Of a DNA stretch of 64,000 nt, positions 8,699 through 17,211 are shown one piece after another (position 1 is the stretch's first letter; each line of letters opens with the position of its first letter). A program made the translations under genes and the position numbers. The notes beneath the pieces were generated by a model that had not been told where the DNA came from, made no database searches, and was given only the letters and a program-made list of their open reading frames with translations. Source of the DNA: Gluconobacter albidus (lineage in GTDB: Bacteria > Pseudomonadota > Alphaproteobacteria > Acetobacterales > Acetobacteraceae); contig NZ_BEWL01000002.1 in the NCBI RefSeq assembly GCF_002723915.1, positions 248,001-312,000 on the forward strand, given 5' to 3'.

Positions 8699-9262
8699 GT
8701 GACTGGACGTTCCCATCTGTTGATCGGCGGCTTTGCCGTATTGTGTGCCATGCGCTGGCATGTGCTATCCCCTGAGCCACTTTCCGTCTGTACGGGCCTG
8801 CTGGGCAGTCTTCTGCCCGACATTGATACCGAGCGCTCCATGCTTGGAAGCCGGGTGAAGATCCTCTCCCGCTTTCTGGCGAAAGCCTTCGGCCATCGTG
8901 GCCTGACGCATTCGGGCCTGATGCTGCTCGTTGCTGCGGCTGTCATGAATGGTCTGATGGGCCCTGAAAGTCTTCGCGGACCGTGGGGTGCCCTGCTGCT
9001 TGGCGCTGCGACCCATATCGCCGCCGATCTCCCGACAGGAGGCTGTCAGGTTTTCGCCCCCCTCAGCCGTTCGCGACTTTCACTCTGGCCCTATGTCCGG
9101 ACTGGCGGCATCGGGGAAATCATGCTTCTTGTGCCCATCCTCTGCCTTCTGGGCTGGGCAGGATTTTCCGGTAATGGCCCTGTTCCGGGTCATCATCCCC
9201 CCTCTGCGCATCACTCGCGGTTGCGCGGACATGTTTTGAAGGATATTTCATTCTCATCATGA
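8699..9262 (+). CDS. YdjM-like membrane-bound metal-dependent hydrolase
   Basis: The 187-residue membrane protein shows the YdjM/DUF457 pattern of conserved metal-ligand motifs: 'SHLLIGG' near the N-terminus, '[16 protein letters not shown]', '[10 protein letters not shown]' and '[12 protein letters not shown]', set among hydrophobic segments. E. coli YdjM is a LexA-regulated membrane protein of unclear role. The GTG start at 8699 is preceded by AAGGG. The last codons overlap the purH start (ATGA at 9259-9262). The C-terminal 30 residues are polar and lack a recognisable domain. Confidence 0.8.
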   Translation: MTGRSHLLIGGFAVLCAMRWHVLSPEPLSVCTGLLGSLLPDIDTERSMLGSRVKILSRFLAKAFGHRGLTHSGLMLLVAAAVMNGLMGPESLRGPWGALLLGAATHIAADLPTGGCQVFAPLSRSRLSLWPYVRTGGIGEIMLLVPILCLLGWAGFSGNGPVPGHHPPSAHHSRLRGHVLKDISFSS

Positions 9263-10836
9263 CACAGACCCGACTCCCCGTCCGCCGCGCTCTTCTCTCC
9301 GTTTCTGACAAAACGGGACTGATCGAACTGGGGCGTGCGCTTGCAGCCCACGGTGCGGAACTTCTTTCGACCGGGGGGTCCGCCAAGGCTCTTCGTGACG
9401 CCGGTCTGACCGTCAAGGATGTCTCGGACCATACCGGTTTTCCGGAAATTCTGGACGGGCGGGTCAAGACCCTCGTGCCTCAGGTTCATGGTGGCATTCT
9501 CGGACGCCGCGATCTCGCCGATCATGTTGCGCAGATGGCGAAGCATGACATCGCTCCGATTGATCTGGTCTGTGTAAATCTCTATCCGTTCGCCGCAACC
9601 GTTGCATCGGGTGCAGGGGACGAAGACTGCATCGAGAATATTGATATCGGTGGCCCCGCCATGATCCGCGCGGCTGCCAAAAACTTCGATCACGTCGCGA
9701 TCCTGACGGATCCGCAGCAATATGGGGCGGTCATCGCGTCACTGGAGCAGGGCGGTACGGTGCTGGTCGAACGACGGGGCTACGCGGCCTCCGCCTACGC
9801 CCACACAGCTGCCTATGACAGCATGATCTCCCGCTGGTTTGCCAAACAGGCCGGCGAAATCCTGCCTCCCGTCCTGACCCTGAGCGGAACACGGGACGAT
9901 CTGCTGCGTTACGGCGAAAACCCGCATCAGAAGGCGGCTTTCTATCGTGACGGCAGCCAGCGCCCCGGTGTAGCGAGCGCGCGGCAGCTTCAGGGCAAGG
10001 CGCTGAGCTACAACAACATCAATGACACGGATGCGGCGTTCGAGGCTGTCGCCGAGTTTGATGAACCGACTGTGGTGATCGTCAAGCATGCCAATCCATG
10101 CGGCGTGGCGTCTGCAGCAACGCTGGAGCAGGCCTGGATTGCGGCTCTGCGCTGCGACCCCGTTTCGGCTTTCGGCGGTATCGTCGCCCTCAACCGGACG
10201 CTGGATGGTGCCACGGCCCAGAGGATCAGCAAGATCTTCACGGAGGTGATCGTGGCTCCCGATGCCGATGCGGATGCCGTCGAGGTCCTTGCAAAGAAAA
10301 AGAACCTGCGTCTGCTGCTCACGCAGGGCGTGCCTGATCCGACCGCTGAAGGGCTGTCATTCCGCTCGGTCGCAGGTGGTTTTCTGGCCCAGAGTCGCGA
10401 TGCCGGTCGGGTAACGCAAGCCGACCTCAGGGTCGTGACCAAGCGGGCGCCGACGGATCAGGAAATGAAGGATCTGCTGTTCGCGTTCCGCGTCGCAAAG
10501 CATGTGAAATCAAACGCCGTCATCTATGTCCGCAATGGCGCCACGGTTGGCATTGGTGCCGGGCAGATGTCACGGGTAGACAGCGCGCGGATTGCAGCGC
10601 GCAAGAGCGAAGATGCCGCAAAGGAAGCCGGAGAGCAGGCCCCGCTGACAATCGGATCGGTTGCAGCTTCGGATGCGTTCTTCCCCTTCGCGGATGGTCT
10701 TGAGAGCGTCGTTGCGGCGGGTGCCGTGGCTGTCATTCAGCCGGGTGGCTCCATCCGCGATCAGGAGGTGATCGATGCGGCAGATGCGGCCGGGATCGCC
10801 ATGGTATTCACCGGCATGAGGCATTTCAGACATTGA
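9259..10836 (+). CDS. purH: Bifunctional AICAR transformylase / IMP cyclohydrolase
   Basis: PurH catalyses the last two steps of IMP synthesis. The 525 residues are normal. The N-terminal methylglyoxal-synthase-like cyclohydrolase domain starts with '[18 protein letters not shown]' and includes '[17 protein letters not shown]' and '[11 protein letters not shown]'. The C-terminal transformylase domain includes '[16 protein letters not shown]', '[16 protein letters not shown]', '[13 protein letters not shown]', '[11 protein letters not shown]' and '[16 protein letters not shown]'. The ATG overlaps the stop of the preceding membrane protein gene. Confidence 0.97.
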   Translation: MTQTRLPVRRALLSVSDKTGLIELGRALAAHGAELLSTGGSAKALRDAGLTVKDVSDHTGFPEILDGRVKTLVPQVHGGILGRRDLADHVAQMAKHDIAPIDLVCVNLYPFAATVASGAGDEDCIENIDIGGPAMIRAAAKNFDHVAILTDPQQYGAVIASLEQGGTVLVERRGYAASAYAHTAAYDSMISRWFAKQAGEILPPVLTLSGTRDDLLRYGENPHQKAAFYRDGSQRPGVASARQLQGKALSYNNINDTDAAFEAVAEFDEPTVVIVKHANPCGVASAATLEQAWIAALRCDPVSAFGGIVALNRTLDGATAQRISKIFTEVIVAPDADADAVEVLAKKKNLRLLLTQGVPDPTAEGLSFRSVAGGFLAQSRDAGRVTQADLRVVTKRAPTDQEMKDLLFAFRVAKHVKSNAVIYVRNGATVGIGAGQMSRVDSARIAARKSEDAAKEAGEQAPLTIGSVAASDAFFPFADGLESVVAAGAVAVIQPGGSIRDQEVIDAADAAGIAMVFTGMRHFRH

Positions 10837-11183
10837 AAAAGCTTGCTTGCGCCAGCCTGGTTCTGGCTCTGTCCTTCTCCACAGCGGAAGCTGCTCCCTG
10901 TGTCTATGACATGACGCCACTTCCTGTGATCAAGGGGGTTGTCGCTGACATTACGCCTACTGGCGTACAGCTTAGCGATGGGACAGCTGTCATTCTGCCA
11001 CAGGAGTTTCTGGCGCATATCCATCTGAACCAGAAGCTGGCCGTCAGAGGACTGATTTCGGTGGCAACCCATACGGTACAGGCTCTGGCACTTGATGGTA
11101 ATCCTCCCATCTGCCCGAGCACGCCGGCGATCCCGCATGGCGCCTTTCCAGGATCGCCGGCATACGACACGATCCATCCCTGA
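10833..11183 (+). CDS. Small secreted protein of unknown function
   Basis: This 116-residue protein has an obvious signal peptide ([21 protein letters not shown]) followed by a mature domain that begins [14 protein letters not shown] and resembles a small beta-barrel or OB-like fold ('[22 protein letters not shown]'). Two cysteines in the mature part could form a disulfide. I do not recognise a family. The TTG start at 10833 overlaps the purH stop (TTGA), so expression is probably coupled to purH. The roughly 100 nt that follow lead into the flagellar genes. Confidence 0.65.
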   Translation: MKKLACASLVLALSFSTAEAAPCVYDMTPLPVIKGVVADITPTGVQLSDGTAVILPQEFLAHIHLNQKLAVRGLISVATHTVQALALDGNPPICPSTPAIPHGAFPGSPAYDTIHP

Positions 11184-11282
11184 CCTCTATAGTATTAGGC
11201 AGTAGTTAAACGCTTTCTTTACGGTTCTTGTGCAAAAATTTCCCGGATTTACCGATGCTGGCGGATCCGGAGGCGCAAGTTT

Positions 11283-12569
11283 TTGTCACATGTCACGACA
11301 TCCGCAGTTATGTCGACCACGGGCCTCGGGCGCACTGATATTGCTCCCGGGGCACAACTGGCCTCCAATGAGCGGTTCCACGATTTTCTGGCAAGCTATG
11401 TGCACCCGGAAACTCCCAGGCACTCTGAAACCAGCCAAAAAACCTCAATAGTCAAATCCCAGTCTGCAACAAAAGCAGAGCCTCTCGCATCCGAACGGAC
11501 AGCTCAGAGACAGTTTCCAAAAGCCGAGACTTCAACGACGTCCCCTGTGCGACCAGCCGCAGTCTCACATCTGGAAGAACATATTGTCCTTTCGAAACCC
11601 GCAGCTGCTCCTCAAAGTCAGACCCTTCCAACTGCCGTACAGAAGGGCGCCTCTGATGGCAGTAAAGAACAGCCACAGGATAGTAGCGTTCAGAATAAAT
11701 CGCCCCAATCCGTTGCGCAAAAAAGCAGCGATAAATCTTTGCCGAAGGATGGTCTGAGCCCAGCAGAAAATGAGTCATCTCAAACGGAGGGAGATGATTT
11801 CGTTGATAACAATACGCCGTCTCTTCCTGTGAAGGAAACAAGCTCTGCGGCGGACGGTAAGGGAGAGTCTGTTTCAAATAAAACAAATCAGATCAGTGAT
11901 CTTATTGGAAATAATAATTCAAGAGTTATTTCTGATAATGGAATATTGGATAAAGATAAAAAAGAACAAAATATAGAATTCAATAAATCTGAAAATTCTA
12001 TAAAAATAGAAAACAACTCTTTTATTGACTCAGATTCGATTGCTTCGGAGAAAATACTGCCTGAAGTATTGAATGAGACAACTCCTGAGACACAGGCAGA
12101 AAATACCACTGCACCCCCCGGTGATGAAGAGAAAATCTCCCGGCATGCTGATCCGCATGTTCAGCTTTATCAAGAAGAAAGTATTGGAAATAATATAACT
12201 CATATCGAAATGAATGTTGGAGAAAACGAAAAAATACATATAAAAATTAATGGAACTATCAGTAAAGAGCATAGGATTCATATTAATACGGATAATCCGG
12301 AGGTTTACCAGTCGCTTAAAGAAGACAAAAGTACACTAATTGAAGCACTGTCTGATAATTCATCTTTTGTTTCTGGCGCGCAGTCCACAGTGAAAGCAGA
12401 TATCCAGATCAGTCTTTCGCTGCCAGCTTTTCTTGACATGTCGTCTCGTGATGAGCGGCAGGAGGGCAACACCCGCTCATCAGGTTCATTACGGGGCGAT
12501 ACGCCTGAAGCTTCAACTTCTGTCGCTGAACGCCGATTTCTCCGCGGCGTCGTCGATCTCACAGTCTAA
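11283..12569 (+). CDS. fliK: FliK-like flagellar hook-length control protein (probable)
   Basis: The 428-residue product is low in complexity, rich in Ser, Gln, Glu, Asn and Lys, with no signal peptide. Its position directly upstream of flgD, its length and its disordered character suit FliK, the secreted ruler that sets hook length. The C-terminal third ('NITHIEMNVGENEKIHIKI' and 'HRIHINTDNPEVYQSLKED') loosely matches the FliK C-domain pattern of paired beta strands. The TTG start at 11283 has an excellent GGAGG (11269-11273) 9 nt upstream; ATG 11310 has none. Base composition falls sharply in the middle of the gene (about 11.87-12.36 kb). Identification rests mainly on context. Confidence 0.6.
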   Translation: MSHVTTSAVMSTTGLGRTDIAPGAQLASNERFHDFLASYVHPETPRHSETSQKTSIVKSQSATKAEPLASERTAQRQFPKAETSTTSPVRPAAVSHLEEHIVLSKPAAAPQSQTLPTAVQKGASDGSKEQPQDSSVQNKSPQSVAQKSSDKSLPKDGLSPAENESSQTEGDDFVDNNTPSLPVKETSSAADGKGESVSNKTNQISDLIGNNNSRVISDNGILDKDKKEQNIEFNKSENSIKIENNSFIDSDSIASEKILPEVLNETTPETQAENTTAPPGDEEKISRHADPHVQLYQEESIGNNITHIEMNVGENEKIHIKINGTISKEHRIHINTDNPEVYQSLKEDKSTLIEALSDNSSFVSGAQSTVKADIQISLSLPAFLDMSSRDERQEGNTRSSGSLRGDTPEASTSVAERRFLRGVVDLTV

Positions 12570-12585
12570 AAATAGGATTGAAATC

Positions 12586-13320
12586 ATGGTCTCTTCAGTT
12601 GGCACAACAACAGGCAGTACATCTCTTTTAAGTCAGGCAATAAGCGCAGCCAAAAGTAATGCCGCCACAAATGCCGCTGCGTCGTCCAGCACCGCAACGA
12701 GCAGTTCAAGCAGTTCCTCCTTGTCTTCTCTGGGCGGAAACTTTAATCAGTTTCTCACACTGTTAACGACGCAGTTGCAGCATCAGGATCCCAGCAATCC
12801 GACAAGTACTGATTCATTTACTGCGGAATTGGCCCAGTTTGCCGGTGTGCAACAGCAGGTGCAAACCAATACAAACCTGACGAGCTTGATTTCAGCCACG
12901 CAGGATAACCAGATGGCTTCTGCTGTCAGTCTTATCGGAAAAACAACGACAGCCAGTACTTCCAGTCTCCCATTGCAAAGTGGGACGGCCTCTTTGTCTT
13001 TTACCGCACCTCAGGCTGGAGATGTCGCGATTGCTATAACGGATAGTACGGGGGCTGTCGTTAAATCCGAGACAATTGATGCTTCAGTCGGAACAAATAC
13101 CTGGACATGGGATGGTAAAAATAACAGTGGGATACAGCTAAGCAATGGCGCTTATACTGTGGCAGTAGAAGGGAGTTCAACAGACGGGACCAGCGTTGCG
13201 CTTCCGACTACGGTAACAGGAACGGTTACAGGCGTTTCAAAGGGAAGCGCGGGGGTTAATATTGATATGGGTAGTGCCACCATCAACATGAGCGACCTAA
13301 CCGGCTTTTCAAGTACCTGA
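12586..13320 (+). CDS. flgD: Flagellar hook capping protein FlgD
   Basis: FlgD caps the growing hook and helps assemble FlgE. The 244-residue product has a Ser/Ala/Thr-rich N-terminus, the conserved 'FNQFLTLLTTQLQHQDPSNP' and 'FTAELAQFAGVQQQVQTNTN' segments, then a FlgD Ig-like/Tudor region with 'TWTWDGKNNSGIQLSNGAY', the family's W-D-G-x-x-x-x-G signature. ATG 12586 is preceded by AGGA. It lies 16 nt after the fliK-like gene. Confidence 0.93.
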   Translation: MVSSVGTTTGSTSLLSQAISAAKSNAATNAAASSSTATSSSSSSSLSSLGGNFNQFLTLLTTQLQHQDPSNPTSTDSFTAELAQFAGVQQQVQTNTNLTSLISATQDNQMASAVSLIGKTTTASTSSLPLQSGTASLSFTAPQAGDVAIAITDSTGAVVKSETIDASVGTNTWTWDGKNNSGIQLSNGAYTVAVEGSSTDGTSVALPTTVTGTVTGVSKGSAGVNIDMGSATINMSDLTGFSST

Positions 13321-13447
13321 TTTCAGGGGCCTCCGAGATCGATTGTTAGTCATGTATTAACCTTTTTGCCCCACAATGGAGTTTGTCGAAAAGTAAAGTT
13401 TTAGGAACAGATTCGCATGTGGGCAGGGCAGGGAGGTTTTTCTGACA

Positions 13448-13464
13448 GTAATCGCAACGATTAC
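13448..13464. promoter_or_regulatory. Perfect palindrome upstream of fliF
   Basis: GTAATCG, CAA and CGATTAC form 7-bp arms around a 3-nt centre, 32 nt before the preferred fliF start. It could be an operator or a small hairpin in the fliF leader; I know of no named regulator for this site. Confidence 0.4.
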
Positions 13465-13496
13465 GATTCTCTGAAAAATTGGAAAGAGAGCAATCA

Positions 13497-15176
13497 GTGA
13501 AAGCTCTTCTGGAAAACCTCAAGCAGCTCGGCCTCCCACGTCTGGCAGCTCTTGGTGGCGTTGGCGTCTCAATGCTGATCCTGTTGGGCGTGTTGGTCAT
13601 GCATGGCATCAATGCCACTAATGGTCTCTTGTATCGTGATCTGGAGCCCCATGAAGCTGGTGAAATTGTAGACCAACTCTCAAAAGCCCATATCAAATAT
13701 CGTCTTCAGGATCAGGGTAGTACGATCATGGTACCTGATGATGATGTCGCGCGTGCCAGGCTACTTCTCGCTAAGGGAGGTTTACCGTCTGGAGGTTCAG
13801 TTGGATATGAGATTTTTGACAAGGGTAACAGCTTCACCGCAACTCAATTCGAACAGACTATTAATGAAACCCGCGCCCTTGAAGGAGAGCTGGAAAGATC
13901 CATTCGCCTTATTCATGGGGTGCAGAATGCCAGAGTGCACCTTGTATTGCGTCATAGGGAACTTTTTTCAACAGATGAGCAGAACGCTCAGGCGAGCGTA
14001 CTTCTTTCCATGGATGGCGGCCGCCGCCTTGAGGAAGAAAATATTGCCGCAGTTGTTAACCTCGTTGCCGCCGCAGTTCCCGGATTGGATGCACACAATA
14101 TCTCGTTGATCGATAATCGTGGCCACGTCCTGCTCAAGCAAGGAGAAGGAAGCGTAAATGGTGGTCAGTCCTTAGAAGAGCAGCGTCAGGTATTTGAACA
14201 GCGCATCGCACACGAAGTTGAGGATCTGTTGGGATCATCGCTTGGCCCTGGGCACGTTCGTGTAGAAGCGAATGTTACCATGAACAATGATCACGTTCGG
14301 GAAACACAGGAAAATTACGATCCTGATCAGCAGGTTTTACGCTCTCAGCAAACTAAAAGCGAAAAGAATATTAATACTCAGGGCTCCGCTAATACGACAG
14401 TTTCAAATAATCTTCCTAATGCGAATGCAGGACAGCAGCAGAACGGGAGCCAGAGCAATAGGCAGGAGCAGACAAACAATTATGAGATTGGTAAAACAGT
14501 ACGTACTTTAATTCAGGACCAACCTCGTATTGCACGTATCAGCATGGCAGTGATGGTCGATGGCATCACTCAAGCTGATGGAAAAGGTCATTCGTCTTGG
14601 CAGCCGCGCAATGAAGAAGAGCTGGCTCGTCTAACAGCGTTGACTAAAAGCGCAGTTGGCTTCGATCAGGGGCGCGGGGACGTGGTAACTGTCATGTCCA
14701 TGAAATTTACCGATATGGAAACTGAAATGCGGCCCGAGGTTTTCAGATGGGGAAAATTTTTCACTCACTCAAATCAAATGGAAGCCGTAAGATTTAGTCT
14801 ATTCGCTTTTTGTCTTGTAATGGTATTATTTTTTGTTGTTCGACCTTTATTGAAACCAGTCGGGGATAATAAGCCTGAAAGGCTTCTTGCCCCTTCAATT
14901 TCTGGGGCTGGGTCCCAATCTCTATCCTCAACCTCCCAAGCCGCGCTTTACCTCCCCGATAATCAGTCGGATAGACAAAAATTACCACTGCTTGCAGTTT
15001 CCGATGGGGAAAGAGACTTGGTTGATGAAGAAACTGTTTCTGTTAATGGAGTGCAAGGCAGAATTAGAGCATCATCCGTACAAAAAGTCATAGATCTCGT
15101 AGAAACACACCCTGCAGAAAGTATTTCTTTAGTGAGAGGCTGGTTAATGCCTGCCCAGGAAGGAGCATCGAGATAA
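13497..15176 (+). CDS. fliF: Flagellar MS-ring protein FliF
   Basis: FliF forms the membrane/supramembrane ring of the flagellar basal body. About 559 residues are encoded from GTG 13497, which has GGAAAGAGAG just upstream; a TTG at 13479 would add 6 residues. One transmembrane segment lies near residues 16-38 and a second near residue 430 ('FSLFAFCLVMVLFFVV'). Between them is the YscJ/FliF domain ('GLLYRDLEPHEAGEIVDQL', 'SVGYEIFDKGNSFTATQFEQ', 'ELERSIRLIHGVQNARVHLV'). The acidic C-terminal tail that binds FliG ('MPAQEG') is present. The stop overlaps the fliG ATG. Confidence 0.96.
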   Translation: MKALLENLKQLGLPRLAALGGVGVSMLILLGVLVMHGINATNGLLYRDLEPHEAGEIVDQLSKAHIKYRLQDQGSTIMVPDDDVARARLLLAKGGLPSGGSVGYEIFDKGNSFTATQFEQTINETRALEGELERSIRLIHGVQNARVHLVLRHRELFSTDEQNAQASVLLSMDGGRRLEEENIAAVVNLVAAAVPGLDAHNISLIDNRGHVLLKQGEGSVNGGQSLEEQRQVFEQRIAHEVEDLLGSSLGPGHVRVEANVTMNNDHVRETQENYDPDQQVLRSQQTKSEKNINTQGSANTTVSNNLPNANAGQQQNGSQSNRQEQTNNYEIGKTVRTLIQDQPRIARISMAVMVDGITQADGKGHSSWQPRNEEELARLTALTKSAVGFDQGRGDVVTVMSMKFTDMETEMRPEVFRWGKFFTHSNQMEAVRFSLFAFCLVMVLFFVVRPLLKPVGDNKPERLLAPSISGAGSQSLSSTSQAALYLPDNQSDRQKLPLLAVSDGERDLVDEETVSVNGVQGRIRASSVQKVIDLVETHPAESISLVRGWLMPAQEGASR

Positions 15177-16186
15177 TGGATATGGAAAAAAATATCTCAG
15201 GTGTGCAGAAGGCTGCCATCTTGATGATGGCGCTGGGTGAAGAAAATTGCTCTAGGTTATTTGAACAAATGCATGAGGAAGAAATCAGAGAAGTTTCTTC
15301 AGCAATGGCTCAGCTTGGTATTATATCATCAAATATCGTGGAAAAAGTATGTCATGAATTCAGCCAAGGTTTAGGAACTGCTGAAGGAGTGGTTGGGGAT
15401 CTTGAAAGTACAGAAAAACTTCTCAAGAATGCGCTTCCCGCCAATAGAGCAGCGGCGATTATGGAAGAAATTCGCGGTCCTGCGGGCCGGACAATGTGGG
15501 ATAAATTAGGGAATGTACCAGAAGCTGTACTTGCTAATTACTTAAAAAACGAATATCCGCAAACAGTATCGGTCATCTTGAGTAGAATAAAACCTTCTCA
15601 TTCAGCTAAAGTGTTGGCACTTTTTCCGGAAGAATTCTCTCTAGATATTATGATGAGAATGCTAAAAACAGAAACGATACAAAAAAGCGTAATCCAGAGC
15701 ATCGAAAAAACTTTGAGGTTAGAATTCGTTTCTAACCTGCCTCGAGGGGTAAATCGTAATAGCCACGAAGTATTAGCTGATATATTTAATAATTTTGATA
15801 GAAGGCTCGAAAATCGTTTTATGACTGCTTTGGAGCAACGTAGCCAAGAAGATGCTGAACAAATTAAGAGCCTCATGTTTACGTTTGAAGAACTTGTGAA
15901 TCTGTCTGGAGAGGGTTTGATAACGTTGTTGAATCAAATTCCTCGGGAAAGTCTGCCATTAGCACTGAAAGGTGCAAGTGATAGGCTGCGTCAAGCATTT
16001 CTGGCATCTATGTCTGATCGGGCAGGGCGTATTCTGTTGGATGAAATTGAAGATCTTGGTCCTGTCCGAGTGAAGGACGTTGATATAGCACAAAATGAAA
16101 TTCTCATCGTTGCTAAAGATTTGGTGGATCGTGGAGAGATCGATCTGATTGATCAAGAACAGCCAGGAAATGAAATGATCGTTTGA
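15176..16186 (+). CDS. fliG: Flagellar motor switch protein FliG
   Basis: FliG is the rotor protein that contacts MotA and couples ion flow to torque. The 336 residues match the family: 'GVQKAAILMMALGEENCSRLF', 'LGNVPEAVLANYLKNEYPQT', the EHPQR-like hinge region, and a C-terminal domain ('MFTFEELVNLSGEGLITLL', 'LPLALKGASDRLRQAFLASM', 'GPVRVKDVDIAQNEI'). ATG 15176 overlaps the fliF stop and is preceded by AAGGAG. Codon use is more A+T rich than in the genes before the flagellar block. Confidence 0.96.
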   Translation: MDMEKNISGVQKAAILMMALGEENCSRLFEQMHEEEIREVSSAMAQLGIISSNIVEKVCHEFSQGLGTAEGVVGDLESTEKLLKNALPANRAAAIMEEIRGPAGRTMWDKLGNVPEAVLANYLKNEYPQTVSVILSRIKPSHSAKVLALFPEEFSLDIMMRMLKTETIQKSVIQSIEKTLRLEFVSNLPRGVNRNSHEVLADIFNNFDRRLENRFMTALEQRSQEDAEQIKSLMFTFEELVNLSGEGLITLLNQIPRESLPLALKGASDRLRQAFLASMSDRAGRILLDEIEDLGPVRVKDVDIAQNEILIVAKDLVDRGEIDLIDQEQPGNEMIV

Positions 16187-16863
16187 TGGCTAAGCAATCT
16201 TTGGAAACGCAAAAAAAAATAGGAAATTTATATGCTGAGGATTTTGAAGAAATAGAAAATAAAAAAAATAATACGTTAGAGGATCAATCTATATCTCCAG
16301 TTTTAGAAAAAGAAAATGTAATTTCTCAAGATATTTTAAATGAATACTATAATAAAGGCTTTCAGGATGGATTAAAGAAAGGAAAAAAAGAATACGATAT
16401 AGAAAAAGAAAAAATTAACACAGAAAAGGAATTAAAAAATTATTTCATATCCGAAATTTCATCCATAGAGAAGAAAATTCAAAATCAAGAAAACAAATTT
16501 TATCATGAAGTAGCATTTGCAGTGCTGACCTGTATACAAGCTGTGTTTCCTAATTTATTCGTTAAATATGGAATGGAGGAATCGGAAATTATTTTACAAA
16601 AATTGTATCCACTAATAAATAAAAATAATAATTTTAAATTAAGTTCTTCTAAAGAATTTTTCATTAAAATAGAAAAGTTATTGCCGGATTTCTTTAAAGA
16701 AAGATTAAATTTTAGATTAGATGAAACATTGGAAAATGGAGATTTTGAGATTTATTGGGATTTTGGGGCGTTGTCGCGGAATGCAAATAAATATATGGAA
16801 AAAATAACTTCTGAAATCATGCTTGCTTGTCAGAAAGGGAATAGAAAAAATGCTGGAGAATGA
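16186..16863 (+). CDS. fliH: FliH-like flagellar export ATPase regulator (probable)
   Basis: The 225-residue product lies between fliG and fliN, where FliH (FlbE in Caulobacter) is expected. It is highly charged and helical, with a coiled-coil-like N-terminal half, a glycine-spaced motif 'GFQDGLKKGKKEY' typical of FliH, and a C-terminal 'ALSRNANKYMEKI' segment. FliH binds and restrains the FliI ATPase in the export apparatus; fliI is not in this window. ATG 16186 overlaps the fliG stop (TGATG). Composition is extreme: the 60-base block at 16381 has 12 G/C and that at 16621 only 7, whereas a typical block in eda has about 40. Confidence 0.7.
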   Translation: MAKQSLETQKKIGNLYAEDFEEIENKKNNTLEDQSISPVLEKENVISQDILNEYYNKGFQDGLKKGKKEYDIEKEKINTEKELKNYFISEISSIEKKIQNQENKFYHEVAFAVLTCIQAVFPNLFVKYGMEESEIILQKLYPLINKNNNFKLSSSKEFFIKIEKLLPDFFKERLNFRLDETLENGDFEIYWDFGALSRNANKYMEKITSEIMLACQKGNRKNAGE

Positions 16864-17173
16864 TAAAAAAAACTTTGAGATGGAAGGAGAAGACTTTTTC
16901 TCTCCTGATGTTTCCGAAGTTAAATTACCTAATGACTTAGAGGCTATTTACGATGTTCCGGTAGCTATAAGCGTAGTGTTGGGTAGGTCCGCAATGCCTA
17001 TAAACCAGCTATTGAGATTGGGACGTGGAGCAGTTGTCGAGTTGGATCGTAAAATTGGTGATCCCATTGATATACTTGTTAATAACCGTCTAATTGCAAG
17101 AGGAGAAGTGGTCATGGTAGATGAAACGCGTTTAGGCGTTACAATGACTGAAATTGTTAAGTCAGAAAAATAA
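16850..17173 (+). CDS. fliN: Flagellar motor switch protein FliN
   Basis: FliN is a C-ring component related to SpoA/YscQ proteins. The 107-residue product has a short acidic N-terminus followed by the canonical SpoA domain: 'YDVPVAISVVLGRSAMPI', 'LLRLGRGAVVELDRKIGDP', 'ILVNNRLIARGEVVMVD' and 'RLGVTMTEIV'. ATG 16850 lies inside the end of fliH (stop 16861-16863), so the two are coupled; an earlier in-frame start at 16823 is less likely. Confidence 0.94.
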   Translation: MLENDKKNFEMEGEDFFSPDVSEVKLPNDLEAIYDVPVAISVVLGRSAMPINQLLRLGRGAVVELDRKIGDPIDILVNNRLIARGEVVMVDETRLGVTMTEIVKSEK

Positions 17174-17211
17174 AATTGTAATCGTCTTTATTTTTGGAAA
17201 CTTAGAAGAAA

